64,000 nucleotides of DNA from Hydractinia symbiolongicarpus (GCF_029227915.1 NC_079888.1:3113001-3177000); one strand, 5' to 3'. Shown: positions 41,758 to 53,843, counted from the first letter of the stretch. Notes: generated by a model from the letters alone, not told the origin. Translations and numbers: made by a program.

Positions 41758-42702
41758 AAATAAATTTATTATTCACATGGAATAATTAGCTGGGTGCCTA
41801 TAATCATTTTAGAAGCAATTTACTCAATATTTAAAAAACAATAATCCTTTTGCTACACAATATTGTTTGTTATTGGAAAAGTTCAGTAGGCCAAGCAATT
41901 CCTTTGACCTACAACCCTCCACAAATATATTGAGAAAACTTTTGTTGTAAAAGGAAAAATGTCCCTACAAGTTAAGTAGACAGGCCCCCCTCCCCCAAAT
42001 CCAATATTGTTTATATTAAAAGGCATGCATTGTATACCAGGGCTCGTACAACACCAAAGACCAGGTGGAAAATGATACCATGACAGCAACATGGCATGTA
42101 CTTGATTTTTTAAGGAAAAATACCCGCAGACGAGAAGAAAAAAATCGTCCTGCGTGGTAAATGTTTCGCAGACCTATCATTGTCACATGTAACGTGTGAA
42201 GCACTTCTATTTCTACTTTTATTTATGTCTTACTTTGTTTTGTTTGAGCCATCCTACACTGACAAGAAGTCCTAAGAAGCAGTTGTAACTAAACACAAGT
42301 CCATAAACATAATATAACCAAAACCTATATATACACAAAACCTATTGTACACCTAATATATAAGGCAGTGACTTGAACTGGACTAAAAGAGACCACAACT
42401 GTTTTGCGATGGAAGTAATGGTGTATATACAGCGATTACTAAAGACAATCTTTTAATGATGAGATATCCCGCACAAGACATCAACATTGTATTTTATTCT
42501 CCACAGTATAGTCACGTTTATTTCTGCTGCCTTCTAATATTTCGTTAAAACGTTTTCCCTTGGCTTAAATAAGCAACAAAAACTATAAATCCACATAGTG
42601 TAAGGCCAAATGTCACAAATAAGTCTGCCATTATGGATTTATCAAATAACTGCTTATCACTGCATCGTCAATGTCAGTAGTAGTTTACAGAACGAAAAAT
42701 CA
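41758..42702. other. Intergenic or 5' region of the cryptic gene
   Basis: No clear exon is seen. A 62-residue minus frame at 42016-42204 has a few plausible segments but no splice support. Confidence 0.35.
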
Positions 42703-42838
42703 AAGACGGTGGCCCCGCAGCCTAGTGGTTATAACTCTTGCACTTTGTGCGGGGAGACTGGGGTTTGGTTTTGGTTGAAAAAAGGGAGCATAAATGGAAT
42801 TTAGGGAGCACAAAATATGGAAATAGGGAGCAGGGGAT
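42703..42838 (+). mobile_element. tRNA-derived SINE with CTTA tail
   Basis: The A-box-like GGTGGCCCCGCAGCCTAGTGGTTA and B-box-like GGGTTTGGTT are followed by a short body with three GGGAGCA repeats and a (CTTA)n tail (42840-42879). It lies directly against the start of the tRNA array. Confidence 0.5.
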
Positions 42839-43003
42839 TCCTTACTTACTTACTTACTTACATACTTACTTACTTACTTATCGAATCTCGTGTTTCTTGT
42901 CACATAATAGGCAGTTTGTTCACGTAAATTTGATCATACGGTAGTTCGTCCAGTGAAGATTCTCATTTAACTTTATTATTTCTGTCACAAGCCGTGTGTC
43001 ATA

Positions 43004-43076
43004 TGGGACAAAGCTCATATAGTAGAGCACTCGCTTCGCATGCTAGAGGTACCGAGATCGATGCCAAGTTTCTCCA
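43004..43076 (+). pseudogene. tRNA-Ala(CGC)-like, degenerate
   Basis: The acceptor 5' strand is mutated (TGGGACA), the anticodon stem has a mismatch (CTCGC/GCTAG) and the T-arm is broken (CCGAG..CCAAG). Confidence 0.6.
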
Positions 43077-43517
43077 ACATTCTGTATTATTGCATATAGT
43101 GGTCGATTATGTGCATATCGTTAAGCCAAGTGTTTCCAATAGTATAATAAATTAATAACAAATATATTTAACCCCTTCAACGAATTCATGTTGCATATCG
43201 CGCAGACAATTTATCCAATCCCTTTTGAAAAGGTCACCAAAGGCACTATATTATAAAGGCGAAGTTGTAGATAAAGACGGTGTTCTTTCTTAAGTGATTC
43301 GATGATCCGCTGCTTAATGATCCGACGATAGCTTACAATGATTTCACTTACATTACTGATTCGATTCTCAACTTTTATAACCAAACGTAAGAACAGGACC
43401 GCGAGTTTTTTTATCACATAATAGGCAGTCTGTTCACGCCAATTTGAATACAAGGTAGTTCGAACAGTGAAGATTCTCATTCAATTTCATTATTGCTGTC
43501 ACAAGCCACATTTCATA

Positions 43518-43590
43518 GGGGAATTAGCTCATATGGTAGAGCGCTCGCTTCGCATGCGAGAGGTACCGGGATCAATGCCCGGATTCTCCA
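43518..43590 (+). tRNA. tRNA-Ala(CGC)
   Basis: All stems pair: acceptor GGGGAAT/ATTCTCC with G3-U70, D-arm GCTC/GAGC, anticodon CTCGC-TTCGCAT-GCGAG, T-arm CCGGG-ATCAATG-CCCGG. Anticodon CGC would read GCG. No CCA is encoded, as in eukaryotes. The T-loop has one change from the best copy. Confidence 0.8.
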
Positions 43591-44028
43591 ACATTCTGTA
43601 TTATTGCGCATAGTGGTCGATCATGTGCTTATCGTCAATTTAAATGTTTCCAATGGTATAAAAAATAACTACAATTATATTTAAGACATTCAACCAATGT
43701 ATGTTGCATACCGCGCACACAATTTGCAGATCTGTTTTGCAAAGGTATCCAAAGGCACTTTATGTTAAAGGCAAAGTTGAAAATAAAGACAGCGTTCTTT
43801 CTTAAGTGAAATAATTATCTGCTGTTGAGTGATCCCACGATAACTTACAGTGATTTTACTTACATTAATGATGCGATTCTCAACTTTCATAACCAAACGT
43901 AAGAATGGGACCTCGTGGCTCTTTTCGCGTATTAGGCAGTCTGTTCATGTAAATTTGAATATACGGTAGTTCGTTCAGTGAGGATTCTCATTCACTTTCA
44001 ATATTGCTGTCACAAGTGATGTGTCATA

Positions 44029-44101
44029 GGGGAATTAGCTCATATGGTAGAGCGCTCGCTTCGCATGCGAGAGGTACCGGGATCGATGCCCGGATTCTCC
44101 A
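44029..44101 (+). tRNA. tRNA-Ala(CGC), best-preserved copy
   Basis: A fully paired cloverleaf with the G3-U70 alanine identity pair, A73 discriminator, anticodon CGC and internal A and B boxes (TAGCTCATATGGTAGAGC; GGGATCGATGCCC). It is the likely consensus of the array. No run of four T follows for over 150 nt. Confidence 0.85.
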
Positions 44102-44539
44102 ACATTCTGTATTATTGCGTATAGCGGTCGATCATTTGCATATCGTCAATCAAAGTGTCTGCATTAGCATAATAAATTAATTAGAATTATATTTAAGTCC
44201 TTCAACCAATGTATGTTGCATACCGCGCAAACAATTTATCCAATCCCTTTTGGAAAGGTCGGCAAACGCACTATATTTTAAAGGCGAAGTTGTAGATAAA
44301 GACGGTGTTCTTTCTTAAGTGATTCGATGATCCGCTGCTTAATGATCCGACGATAGCTTACAATGATTTCACTTACATTACTGATTTGATTCTCAACTTT
44401 CATAACCAAACGTAAGAATAGGACCCCGTGCTTCTTATCACAAAGTAGGCAGTCTGTTCACGTCAACTTGAATATAAGGTATTTCGTCCAGTGAAGACTC
44501 TCATTCAATTTCATTATTGCTGTCACAAGCCATATGTCA

Positions 44540-44612
44540 TAGGGGATTAAGGTCATATGTTGTAACGCTAATTTGGTATGTTAGAGGTACCGGGATCGAT
44601 ACCCGGAATCTC
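44540..44612 (+). pseudogene. tRNA-Ala-like, heavily degenerate (TTTGGTA class)
   Basis: The anticodon arm has collapsed (CTAATTTGGTATGTTAG) and the D-arm is broken. The T-arm CCGGGATCGATACCCGG is kept. This class recurs at 47617, 52970 and 62610. Confidence 0.7.
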
Positions 44613-45051
44613 CAACATTCTGCATTATTACGTTTAGTGTTCGATCATGTGCTTATCGTCAATTTAAATGTTTCCAATAGTATAAAAAATAACTACAATT
44701 ATATTTAAGACATTCAACCAATGTATGTTGCATACCGCGCACACAATTTACCGATCCGTTTTGCAAACGTCTCCAAAGGCACTTTATGTTAAAGGCAAAG
44801 TTGAAAATAAATACAGCGTTCTTTCTTAAGTGACATGATGATCCGCTGTTGAATGATCCCACGATAGCTTACAGAGATTTTACTTACATTAATGATGTGA
44901 TTCTCAATTTCATAACCAAACGTAAGAATAGGACCTCGTGACACTTTTCACGTATTAAGCAGTCTGTTCATGTAAATTTAAATATACGGTAGTTCGTCCA
45001 GTGAAGATTCTCATTCATTTTCAATATTGCTGTCACAAGTCATATGTCATA

Positions 45052-45123
45052 GGGGAATTAGCTCATAGGATAGACACTCGTTTCGCATGCCAGAGGTACC
45101 GGGATCGATGCCCGGATTCTCCA
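45052..45123 (+). pseudogene. tRNA-Ala(CGC)-like, 72 nt
   Basis: The anticodon stem is ACTCG/GCCAG with lost pairing and the D-stem is altered. Acceptor and T-arm are intact. Confidence 0.65.
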
Positions 45124-45562
45124 ACATTCAGTATTATTACGTATAGCGGTCGATCATTTGCATATCGTCAATCAAAGTGTCTGCATTAGCATAATAAAAT
45201 AATTAGAAATATATTTAAGTCCTTCAACCAATATATGTTGCATACTGCGCAAACAATTTACCCGATCCATTTTGCGAACGCCAACAAAGGCACTATATGT
45301 TGAAGGCGAAGTTGTAGATAAAAACGGTGTTCTTTCTTAAGTGATTTGATGATCCGCTGCTGAATGATCCGACGATTCCTTACAATAATTTCACTTAAGT
45401 TAATTATGTGATTCTCGACTATCATGTCCAATCGTAAAAATAGGACTGCGTGTTTCTTGTCACATAATAGGCAGTCTGTTCACGCAAATTTGAATATACG
45501 GTAGTTCGTCCAGTGAAGATAATCATTCAATTTCCTTATTGCTGTCACAATTATATGTCATT

Positions 45563-45635
45563 AAGGAATTAGCTCATAGGGTAGAGCGCTCGCTTCGCAT
45601 GCGAGAGGTACCGGGATGGATTCCCGGATTCTCCA
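45563..45635 (+). tRNA. tRNA-Ala(CGC), acceptor mismatched
   Basis: D, anticodon and T-stems pair, but the acceptor starts AAGGAAT against ATTCTCC, losing the two outer pairs. Probably non-functional. Confidence 0.5.
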
Positions 45636-46076
45636 ACATTGTTTTATATTGCATATAGTGGTCGATCATGCGGATATGATCAATCCAAGTGCTTCCAATA
45701 GTATAATAAAATAGTTACAAATATATTTAAGACCTTCAACAAATGTATGTTGCATACCGCGCAGACAATTTACCCGATCCATTTTGCAAACGTCGGCAAA
45801 GGCACTATATGTTAAGGGCGAATTTGTAGATCAAGACAGTGCTTCTTTCTTAAGTGATTCGATGATCCACTGCTGATTGATCCGACGTTATCTTATAATG
45901 ATTTCACATAAATTAATGATGTGATATTCAACTTTCGTATTCAATCGTAAAAATAGGACTGCATGTTTCTTGTCACATAATAGGCAGTCTGTTCACGTAA
46001 ATTTGAATATACAGTAGTTCGTCCAGGGAAGATTCTCATTCAATTTCCTTATATTTGTCACAAGTCATATGTCATT

Positions 46077-46149
46077 GGGGAATTAGCTCATAGGGTAGAG
46101 CGCTCGCTTCGCATGCGAGAGGTGCCGGGATCGATGCCCGGATTCTCCA
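46077..46149 (+). tRNA. tRNA-Ala(CGC), fully paired
   Basis: All four stems pair, including G3-U70. The D-loop is ATAGGGTA and the variable loop AGGTG. It is identical to the copy at 51439. Confidence 0.8.
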
Positions 46150-46589
46150 ACATTCTGAATTATTGCATATAATGGTCGATCATGACCATATCGTCAATCA
46201 AGGTGTCTGCATTAGTATAATAAAATAATTAAATATATATTTAAGTCCTTCAACCAATATATGTTGCATACCGCGCAGACAATTTAGCTAGTCCATTGTG
46301 CAAACGTAGGTAAAGGCACTATACGTTGAAGGCGAAGGTGTACATAAAGACGGTGTTCTTTCTTAAGTGATTCGATGATCCGCTGCTGAATGATCCGACG
46401 ATTCCTTACAATAATTTCACTTAAGTTAATGATGTGATTCTCAACTATCATGTCCAATTGTAAAAATAGGACCGCGTGTTTCTTGTCACATAATAGGCAG
46501 TTTGTTCACGCAAATTTGAAAATACAGTAGTTCGTCCAGTGAAGATTCTCATTCAATTTCCTTATTGCTGTCACAAGTTATATGTCATT

Positions 46590-46662
46590 GGGGAATTAGC
46601 TCATAGGGTAGAGCGCTCGCTTCGCATGCAAGAGGTACCGGGATTGATTCCCGGATTCTCGA
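46590..46662 (+). tRNA. tRNA-Ala(CGC), mild defects
   Basis: One anticodon-stem mismatch (CTCGC/GCAAG) and a changed acceptor end (ATTCTCG). Confidence 0.5.
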
Positions 46663-47103
46663 ACATTGTTTATTATTGCATATAGTGGTCGATCATGTGG
46701 ATATGATCAATCCAAGTGCTTCCAATAGTATAATAAAATAGTTACAAATATATTTAAGACCTTCAACAAATGTATGTTGCATACCACGCAGACAATTTAC
46801 CCGATCCATTTTGCAAACGTCGGCAAAGGCACTATATATTAAAGGCGAATTTGTAAATAAAGACAGTGCTTCTTTCTTAAGTGATTCGATGATCCACTGC
46901 TGAGTGATCCGACGTTATCTTATAATGATTTCACATAAATTAATGATGTGATATTCAAATTTCGTATTCAATCATAAAAATAGGACCGCATGTTTCTTGT
47001 CACATAATAAGCAGTCTGTTCACGTAAATTTGAATATACAGTAGTTCGTCCAGGAAAGATTCTCATCCAATTTCCTTATATTTGTCACAAGTCATATGTC
47101 ATT

Positions 47104-47176
47104 GGTGAATTAGCTCATAGGGTAGAGCGCTCGCTTCGCATGCCAGAGGTACCGGGATCGAAGCCCGGATTCTCCA
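47104..47176 (+). tRNA. tRNA-Ala(CGC), position 3 changed
   Basis: The acceptor is GGTGAAT, so the G3-U70 identity pair is lost. There is also an anticodon stem mismatch (GCCAG). Confidence 0.45.
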
Positions 47177-47616
47177 ACATTCTGTATTATTACGTATAGC
47201 GGTCGATCATTTGCATATCGTTAATCCAAGTGTTTCCAATTCTATAATAAAATAATAACAAATATATTTAACCCCTTTAACGATTTTATGTTCCATACCG
47301 CGCAGACAATTTATCCAATCCCTTTTGGAAAGGTCGGCAAACGCACTATATTTTAAAGGCGAAGTTGTAGATAAAGACGGTGGTCTTTCTTAAGTGATTC
47401 GATGATCCGTTGCTTAATGATCCGACGATAGCTTACAATGATTTCACTTACACTACTGATTTGATTCTCAACTTTCATAACCAAACGTAAGAATAGGACC
47501 CCGTGCTTCTTATCACATAGTAGGCATTCTGTTCACGTCAACTTGAATATAAGGTAGTTCGTCCAGTGAAGACTCTCATTCAATTTCATTATTGCTGTCA
47601 CAAGCCATATGTCATA

Positions 47617-47690
47617 GGGGATTAAGCTCATATGTTGTAGCGTAATTGGGTATGTTAGAGGTACCGGGATCGATACCCGGATTCTCCAAC
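47617..47690 (+). pseudogene. tRNA-Ala-like, TTTGGTA class
   Basis: The anticodon arm is destroyed (GTAATTGGGTATGTTAG). The T-arm is intact. Confidence 0.7.
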
Positions 47691-48125
47691 ATTGTGCATT
47701 ATTACGTATAGTGTTTTACCATGTGCTTATCGTTACTTCAAATGTTTCCAAAAGTATAAAAAATAACTACAATTATATTTAAGACATTCAACCAATGTAT
47801 GTTGCATACCACGCACACAACTTGCCGATCCGTTTTGAAAACGTCTCTAAAGGCACTTTATGTTAAAGGCAAAGTTGAAAATAAAGACAGCGTTCTTTCT
47901 TAAGTGAAATGATGATCCGCTGTTGAATGATCCCAGGGTAGCTTACAGTGATTTTACCTACATTAATTATGTGATTCTTAACTTTCATAACCAAACGTAA
48001 GCATGGGACCTCGTGGCTTTTTTCACATATTAGGCACTCTGTTCATGTAAAATTGAATATACGGAGTTCGTCCAGATAAGACTCTCATTCATATTCAATA
48101 TTGCTGTCACAAGAAAGATGTCATA

Positions 48126-48198
48126 GGGGAATTAGCTCATATGGTAGAGCGCTCCCTTCGCATGTGAGAGGTTCCGGGATCGATGCCCGGATTCTCCA
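48126..48198 (+). tRNA. tRNA-Ala(CGC), one stem mismatch
   Basis: The anticodon stem is CTCCC/GTGAG. Acceptor with G3-U70, D-arm and T-arm are intact. Confidence 0.6.
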
Positions 48199-48600
48199 AC
48201 AATGTATATTATTGCGTATAGTGCTCGATCATGTGCATACTATAAATATATCTAAGTCCTTCAACCAATATATGTTGCACACCGCGCAGATAATATAGCC
48301 AATCCATTGTGCAAACGTCGGTAATGGCAGTATACGTTAAAGGCGAAGTTGTAAATAAAGACGGTGGTCTTTCTTAAGTGATTCGATGATCCGCTGCTGA
48401 ATGATCCGACGATTGCTTACAATAATTTCACTTAAACTTATGATGTGACTCTCGACTTTCATGTCCAATCGTAAAAATAGAACCGCGTGTTTCTTGTCAC
48501 ATAATAGGCAGTCTGTTCACGTAAACTTGAATATACGGAAGTTTGTCTAGTGAAGATTCTCATTCAATTTCCTTATTCCTGTCACAAGTCATATGTCATA

Positions 48601-48673
48601 GGGGAATTAGCTCATATGGTAGAGCGTTCGCTTCGCATGCGAGAGGTACCGGGATCGATGCCCGGATTATCCA
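48601..48673 (+). tRNA. tRNA-Ala(CGC), near intact
   Basis: There is a T-G wobble in the anticodon stem and one acceptor 3' change (ATTATCC). The rest matches the best copy. Confidence 0.65.
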
Positions 48674-49113
48674 ACATTCTGTATTATTGCGTACAGCGGT
48701 GGATCATTTGCATATCGTCAATCAAAGTGTCTGCATTAGCATAATAAAATAATTAGAAATATATTTAAGTCCTTCAACCAATGTATGTTGCATACCGCGC
48801 AGATAATTTAGCCAATCCATTGTGCCAACGTCGGTAAATGCAGTATACGTTAAAGGCGAAGTTGTAAATAAAGACGGTGGTCTTTCTTAAGTGATTCTAT
48901 GATCCGCTGCTGAATGACCCGACGATTGCTTACAATAATTTCACCTAAATTAATGATGTGATTCTCGACTTTCATGACCAATCGTAAAAATAGGACGGTA
49001 TGTTTCTTGAAACATAATAAGCAGTCTGTTCACGTAAATTTGAATATACGGTAGTTCGTCCAGTGAAGATTCCCATTCAATTTCCTTATTGCTGTCACAA
49101 GTTATATGTCATT

Positions 49114-49186
49114 GGAGAATTAGCTCATCGGGTAGAGCGCTCGCTTCGCATGCGAGAGGTACCGGGATGGACTCCCGGATTCTCCA
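49114..49186 (+). tRNA. tRNA-Ala(CGC) with A3-U70
   Basis: The acceptor GGAGAAT/ATTCTCC is perfectly Watson-Crick paired, so the wobble G3-U70 that marks tRNA-Ala is replaced by A-U. Other stems pair. Confidence 0.6.
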
Positions 49187-49263
49187 ACATTGTTTATTAT
49201 TGCATATAGTGGTCGATCATGTGGATATGATCAATCCAAGTGATTCGAATATTATTATAAAAC

Positions 49264-50939
49264 TAGCCGGGAAACCCGGCGTTGAAACGCCGGGGTAAGC
49301 CACAAATTAAGGTGTGACCCGCCATTGAACACTATGTGGAGTGCTTAATAAGAGCCGTAAACTATACTACACGGTCAGGTGGAGCGCTTTAGTACAGGTA
49401 CGCAGCATGTCGTTAATCGAGTAAAGCGCACACAACACTATAGTGTTTCGGCTGTAGTGTATTTTTGAAAATATAACTCTACTGTAACTTTAGCCAAAAT
49501 AAAAACACAATTTACAACCATTTGTTACCCCGTCATAGGAAAAACAATTGGTCAATTTTATTTTATTTTGCGAAATGAGTTTCAGTAAAGGTTAACAAAT
49601 TAATTGTGACATTGGACTGAGCACTTAGTACAGGTAAATCGTGCGACACATGCGTTTAGGCTTAAGACCCTATTCAAAAAAACTATTGAAGCTTTGGTTT
49701 ACAAAACACAGAATACACTCTGTTGAAACGCCGGGTTAAGCCACAAGTAGCTGTGTTACCCAGCAACACCAGATTGAGTGATTAATAAGAACCGTCAACT
49801 GTGCCACACATTCAGGTAAAGCGCTTTAGTACAGCCATATAGTGTGTAGAAAATCAAGTGAAGTGCACACAACTTTATGGTGTTTCCGGTGTAATATACT
49901 ATTCAAAAAATAACTTTCAACAACTTAGGTAAAATAAAAACCCAGATTACAATTCAATGTTACCCCGTCATAGCGAAAGCAGCTGGCCAACCTTCTTTAT
50001 TTTTCAGGGAATGTTCCCGGGAAAAGTTCAAAAAAATGTTAAGCTGAGCGCTTAGTATAGGTAAACAGTGTGTACTTTTTTTCTGTAAAAAACGTTATCA
50101 TAACTTCGGTTAAACAGAAACACAGAAAACAGCCCGTTGTTACCACCGAACTAAGCGCTTAGTACATCTAGACTGTGTCGCACATGAGTATAGGCATAAC
50201 ACCATTTTTAAAAAAACTTTATCGCGACTTCAGTTTAAAAAAAATCAGGAAACTGCCTGTCGTTATCAAGTTCAGTTAAAAAAATATATACTCAGCAATT
50301 TTATTTTTCAGCATAAGCTTTCATAGCAGTAATAAAATTGGTAGCTGCCTATAACTGCATTTAGCTACTTTCACTTTTTAGCCAGAGGTAGAGCTGAAAG
50401 GAGCTAGATAGGTAGACCCAACTTCAACATAAAAATAAAGAACAATATACCAAACTGAATAAAAACTTTAAAAGAATAGGAATAAATAAAGATAGCTATA
50501 GCTAGCTGCCTCAAAATGTACGTTGTGTAGCTAGCCAAAAACTTAAAATTAGTTTGTTTAAGATTAAGAAAATGTGATGAAATATTCACCTTAACATGTG
50601 AAAACAAACTAAATAATCCTATAGGATAAAAAGTACTCAGAAGAAATAAGGAGGATTGAAAGGAAACCTACAAACTTCACACCATCACTTCCAAACCAAA
50701 ATGGCCTTAGGGGTAGCATGTTTCCTCCCGTCGGCATGTTGAGGCCGCGAAGCACTTGGATTGGTCATTAGTGAAAATGGAGCCTCGTGATTGGTTTATT
50801 ACAATGAGCGGCAAAGCAAGGCCGGTAAAAAAACGGGGTCTGCCGGGGATTCGAAATAAAGCTGCAGGGCCGCGGGGATTTTCGGCGGGTCTCGCTACTT
50901 GCTCCGCCATGTTGCGCAGAGACAGACAAAATACGGCTA
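49264..50939. mobile_element. 1.7-kb insertion in array, uncertain class
   Basis: It begins TAGCCG and ends CGGCTA (6-bp inverted ends). TATTATTA occurs at both borders (49250-49257 and 50938-50945, the latter overlapping the end). Inside, a ~441-bp segment is tandemly duplicated (49281 and 49722: GTTGAAACGCCGGG.TAAGCC, GCGCTTTAGTACAG, TTACCCCGTCATAG). The right 240 bp is GC-richer. No transposase. It is probably a non-autonomous DNA element. Confidence 0.6.
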
Positions 50940-51315
50940 TTATTAAAGAGATAGTTACAAATATATTTAAGACCTTCAAAAATGTATGTTGCATACCGCG
51001 CAGACAATTTACCCGATCCATTTTGCAAACGTCGGCAAAGGCACTATATGTTAAAAGCGAATTTGTAGATAAAGACAGTGCTTCTTTCTTAAGTGATTCG
51101 ATGATCCACAGCTGAGTGATCCGACGTTATCTTATAATGATTTCACATAAATTAATGATGTGATATTCAACTTTCATATTCAATCGTAAAAATAGGACCG
51201 CATGTTTCTTGTCACATAATAGGCAGTCTGTTCACGTAAATTTGAATATACAGTGGTTCGTCCAGGGAAGATTCTCATTCAATTTCCTTATATTTGTCAC
51301 AAGTCATATGTCATA

Positions 51316-51388
51316 GGGGAATTAGCTCATAGGGTAGAGCGCTCACTTTGCATGCCAGAGGTACCGGGATCGATGCCCGGATTCTCCA
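51316..51388 (+). pseudogene. tRNA-Ala-like with TGC loop, stem mismatches
   Basis: The loop is TTTGCAT (anticodon TGC). The stem CTCAC/GCCAG is poorly paired. Acceptor and T-arm are intact. Confidence 0.6.
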
Positions 51389-51438
51389 ACATTCTGTATT
51401 ATTGCATATAATATTGCTGTCACAAGTCATATGTCATT

Positions 51439-51511
51439 GGGGAATTAGCTCATAGGGTAGAGCGCTCGCTTCGCATGCGAGAGGTGCCGGGATCGATGCC
51501 CGGATTCTCCA
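51439..51511 (+). tRNA. tRNA-Ala(CGC), fully paired
   Basis: Identical to the 46077 copy and only 123 bp after the previous tRNA, showing a deletion or unequal exchange between units. Confidence 0.8.
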
Positions 51512-51951
51512 ACATTCTGAATTATTGCATATAATGGTCGATCATGACCATATCGTCAATCAAGGTGTCTGCATTAGTATAATAAAATAATTAAATATAT
51601 ATTTAAGTCCTTCAACCAATATATGTTGCATACCGCGCAGACAATTTAGCTAGTCCATTGTGCAAACGTAGGTAAAGGCACTATACGTTGAAGGCGAAGG
51701 TGTACATAAAGACGGTGTTCTTTCTTAAGTGATTCGATGATCCGCTGCTGAATGATCCGACGATTCCTTAAAGTAATTTCACTTGAGTTAATGATTTGAT
51801 CCTCGACTATCATGTCCAATCGTAAAAAAAGGACCGCGTGTTTCTTGTCACATAATAGGCAGTCTGCTCACGTAAATTTGAATATACGGTAGTTCGTCCA
51901 GTGAAGATTCTCATTCAATTTCCTTTTTATTGGCACAAGACATATGTCATA

Positions 51952-52023
51952 GGGAAATTAGTTCAATTGGTAGAGCGCTAGCTTCGCATGCGAGAGGTAC
52001 CGGATCGATGCCCGGATTCTCCA
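51952..52023 (+). pseudogene. tRNA-Ala(CGC)-like, 72 nt
   Basis: The acceptor is GGGAAAT, the D-arm GTTC/GAGC and the anticodon stem CTAGC/GCGAG. One T-stem base is missing. Confidence 0.6.
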
Positions 52024-52462
52024 AATTCTGAATTATTGCATATAATTGTTGATAATGTGCATATCGTCAATCAAAATGTCTGCAATAGTATAATAAAATA
52101 ATTATAAATATACTTAAGCCCTTCAACCAATGTATGTTGCATACCGCGCAGGCAATTTACCCAATCCATTTTGCAAACATCGGTAAAGGCACTATACGTT
52201 GAAGGCAAAGGTGTACATAAAGACGGTGTTCTTTCTTAAGTGATTCGATGATCCGCTGCTGAATGATCCGACGATTCCTTAAAGTAATTTCACTTGAGTT
52301 AATGATTTGATCCTCGACTATCATGTCCAATCGTAAAAAAAGAACCGCGTGTTTCTTGTCACATAATAGGCAGTCTGCTCACGTAAATTTGAATATACGG
52401 TAGTTCGTCCAGTGAAGATTCTCATTCAATTTCCTTTTTATTGGCACAAGACATATGTCATA

Positions 52463-52534
52463 GGGAAATTAGTTCAATTGGTGGAGCGCTAGCTTCGCAT
52501 GCGAGAGGTACCGGATCGATGCCCGGATTCTCCA
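52463..52534 (+). pseudogene. tRNA-Ala(CGC)-like, duplicate of 51952
   Basis: It differs from 51952 by one base in the D-arm (GTGGAGC). Confidence 0.6.
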
Positions 52535-52969
52535 AATTCTGAATTATTGCATATAATTGTTGATAATGTGCATATCGTCAATCAAAATATCTGCAATAGT
52601 ATAATAAAATAATTATAAATATACTTAAGCCCTTCAACCAATGTATGTTGCATACCGCGCAGGCAATTTACCCAATCCATTTTGCAAACATCGGTAAAGG
52701 CACTATACGTTAAAGGCGAAGGTCTAGATAAAAACGGTGTTCTTTCTTAAGTGATTCGATGATCCGCTGCTGAATGATCCGACGATTGCTTACAATAATT
52801 TCAGTTAAGTTAATGATGTCATTCCCGACTTTCATGTCCAATCGTAAAAATAGGACCGCGTGTTTCTTGTCACATAAAAGGCAGTCTGTTTACATAAAAT
52901 TGAATATAAGAATATAAGGTAGTTCGTCGAGTGAAGATTCTCATTCAATTTCATTATTGCTGTCACAAG

Positions 52970-53039
52970 CCATAAGCTCATATGTTGTAGCGCTAATTTG
53001 GTATGTTAGAAGTACCGGGATCGATACCCGGATTCCCCA
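52970..53039 (+). pseudogene. tRNA-Ala-like, TTTGGTA class, 5' deleted
   Basis: The acceptor 5' strand is missing (CCATAAGCTC). The anticodon arm is collapsed. Confidence 0.6.
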
Positions 53040-53331
53040 AAATTCTGCATTATTACGTATAGTGCTTGACCATGTGCTTATATAGACGGATATATGAAGA
53101 CGGTGGTCTTTCTTAAGTGTTTCGATGATCCGCTGTTGAATGATCCAACGATTGCTTACAATAATTTCACTTAAATTAATGATGTGATTCTCAACTTACA
53201 TGTCCAATCGTAAAAATAGGACCGCGTGTTTCTTGTCACGTAATAGGCAGTGTGTTCACGTAAATTTGAATATACGGAAGTTCGTCTAGTGAAGATTCTC
53301 ATTCTATTGCTGTAACAAGTCATATGTCATA

Positions 53332-53404
53332 GGGGAATTAGCTCATATGGTAGAGCGCTCGCTTCGCATGCGAGAGGTACCGGGATCGATGCCCAAATTC
53401 TCCA
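53332..53404 (+). tRNA. tRNA-Ala(CGC), T-stem damaged
   Basis: Acceptor, D and anticodon arms match the best copy. The T-stem 3' strand is CCCAA, losing two pairs. Confidence 0.55.
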
Positions 53405-53843
53405 ACATTCTGAATTATTGCATATAGTGGTTGATAATGTGCATGTCGTCAATCAAAATGTCTGCAATAGTATAATAAAATAATTATAAATATATTTAAG
53501 TCCTTCAATCAATGTATGTTGCATACCGCGCAGACAATTTCCCAATCCGTTTTGCAAACATCGGTAAAGGCACTATACGTTAAAGACGAAGTTGTAGATA
53601 AAGACGGTGTTCTTTTTTAAGTGATTCGATGAGTCGCTGCTGAATGATCCGACGATTGCTTACAATAATTTCACTTAAATTAATTATGTGATTCTCGACT
53701 TTCATGTCCAATCGCAAAAATAGGACCGCGTAATTCTTGTCACATAATAGGCAGTCTGTTCACGTATGTTTGAATATACGGTAGTTCCTCCAGTGAAGAT
53801 TGTCATTCAATTTCCTTATTGCTGTCACAAGTCATATGTCATA

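Larger units (their letters stand above)
42880..49255 (+). repeat. tRNA-Ala tandem array, first block (~511-bp units)
   Basis: About 13 units with tRNA segments start at 43004, 43518, 44029, 44540, 45052, 45563, 46077, 46590, 47104, 47617, 48126, 48601 and 49114. Spacing is 509-514 bp apart from 475 bp once. Each unit is a tRNA-Ala-like 73-mer followed by ~438 bp of spacer with fixed blocks: TGTATGTTGCATACCGCGCA, the GATCCGCTGCTGAATGATCC block, the TTTCTTGTCACATAATAGGC block and the CCAGTGAAGATTCTCATTCA block. The array opens mid-unit at 42880. Confidence 0.95.

Noticed and set aside
42016-42204. Candidate upstream exon of the cryptic minus-strand gene
   Set aside because: No consistent donor or phase with exon A; support insufficient.
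44517-49298. Open frames beginning MLSQ.ICHRGISSYGRALASHARG
   Set aside because: These are translations through the tRNA-Ala sequence itself, not proteins.
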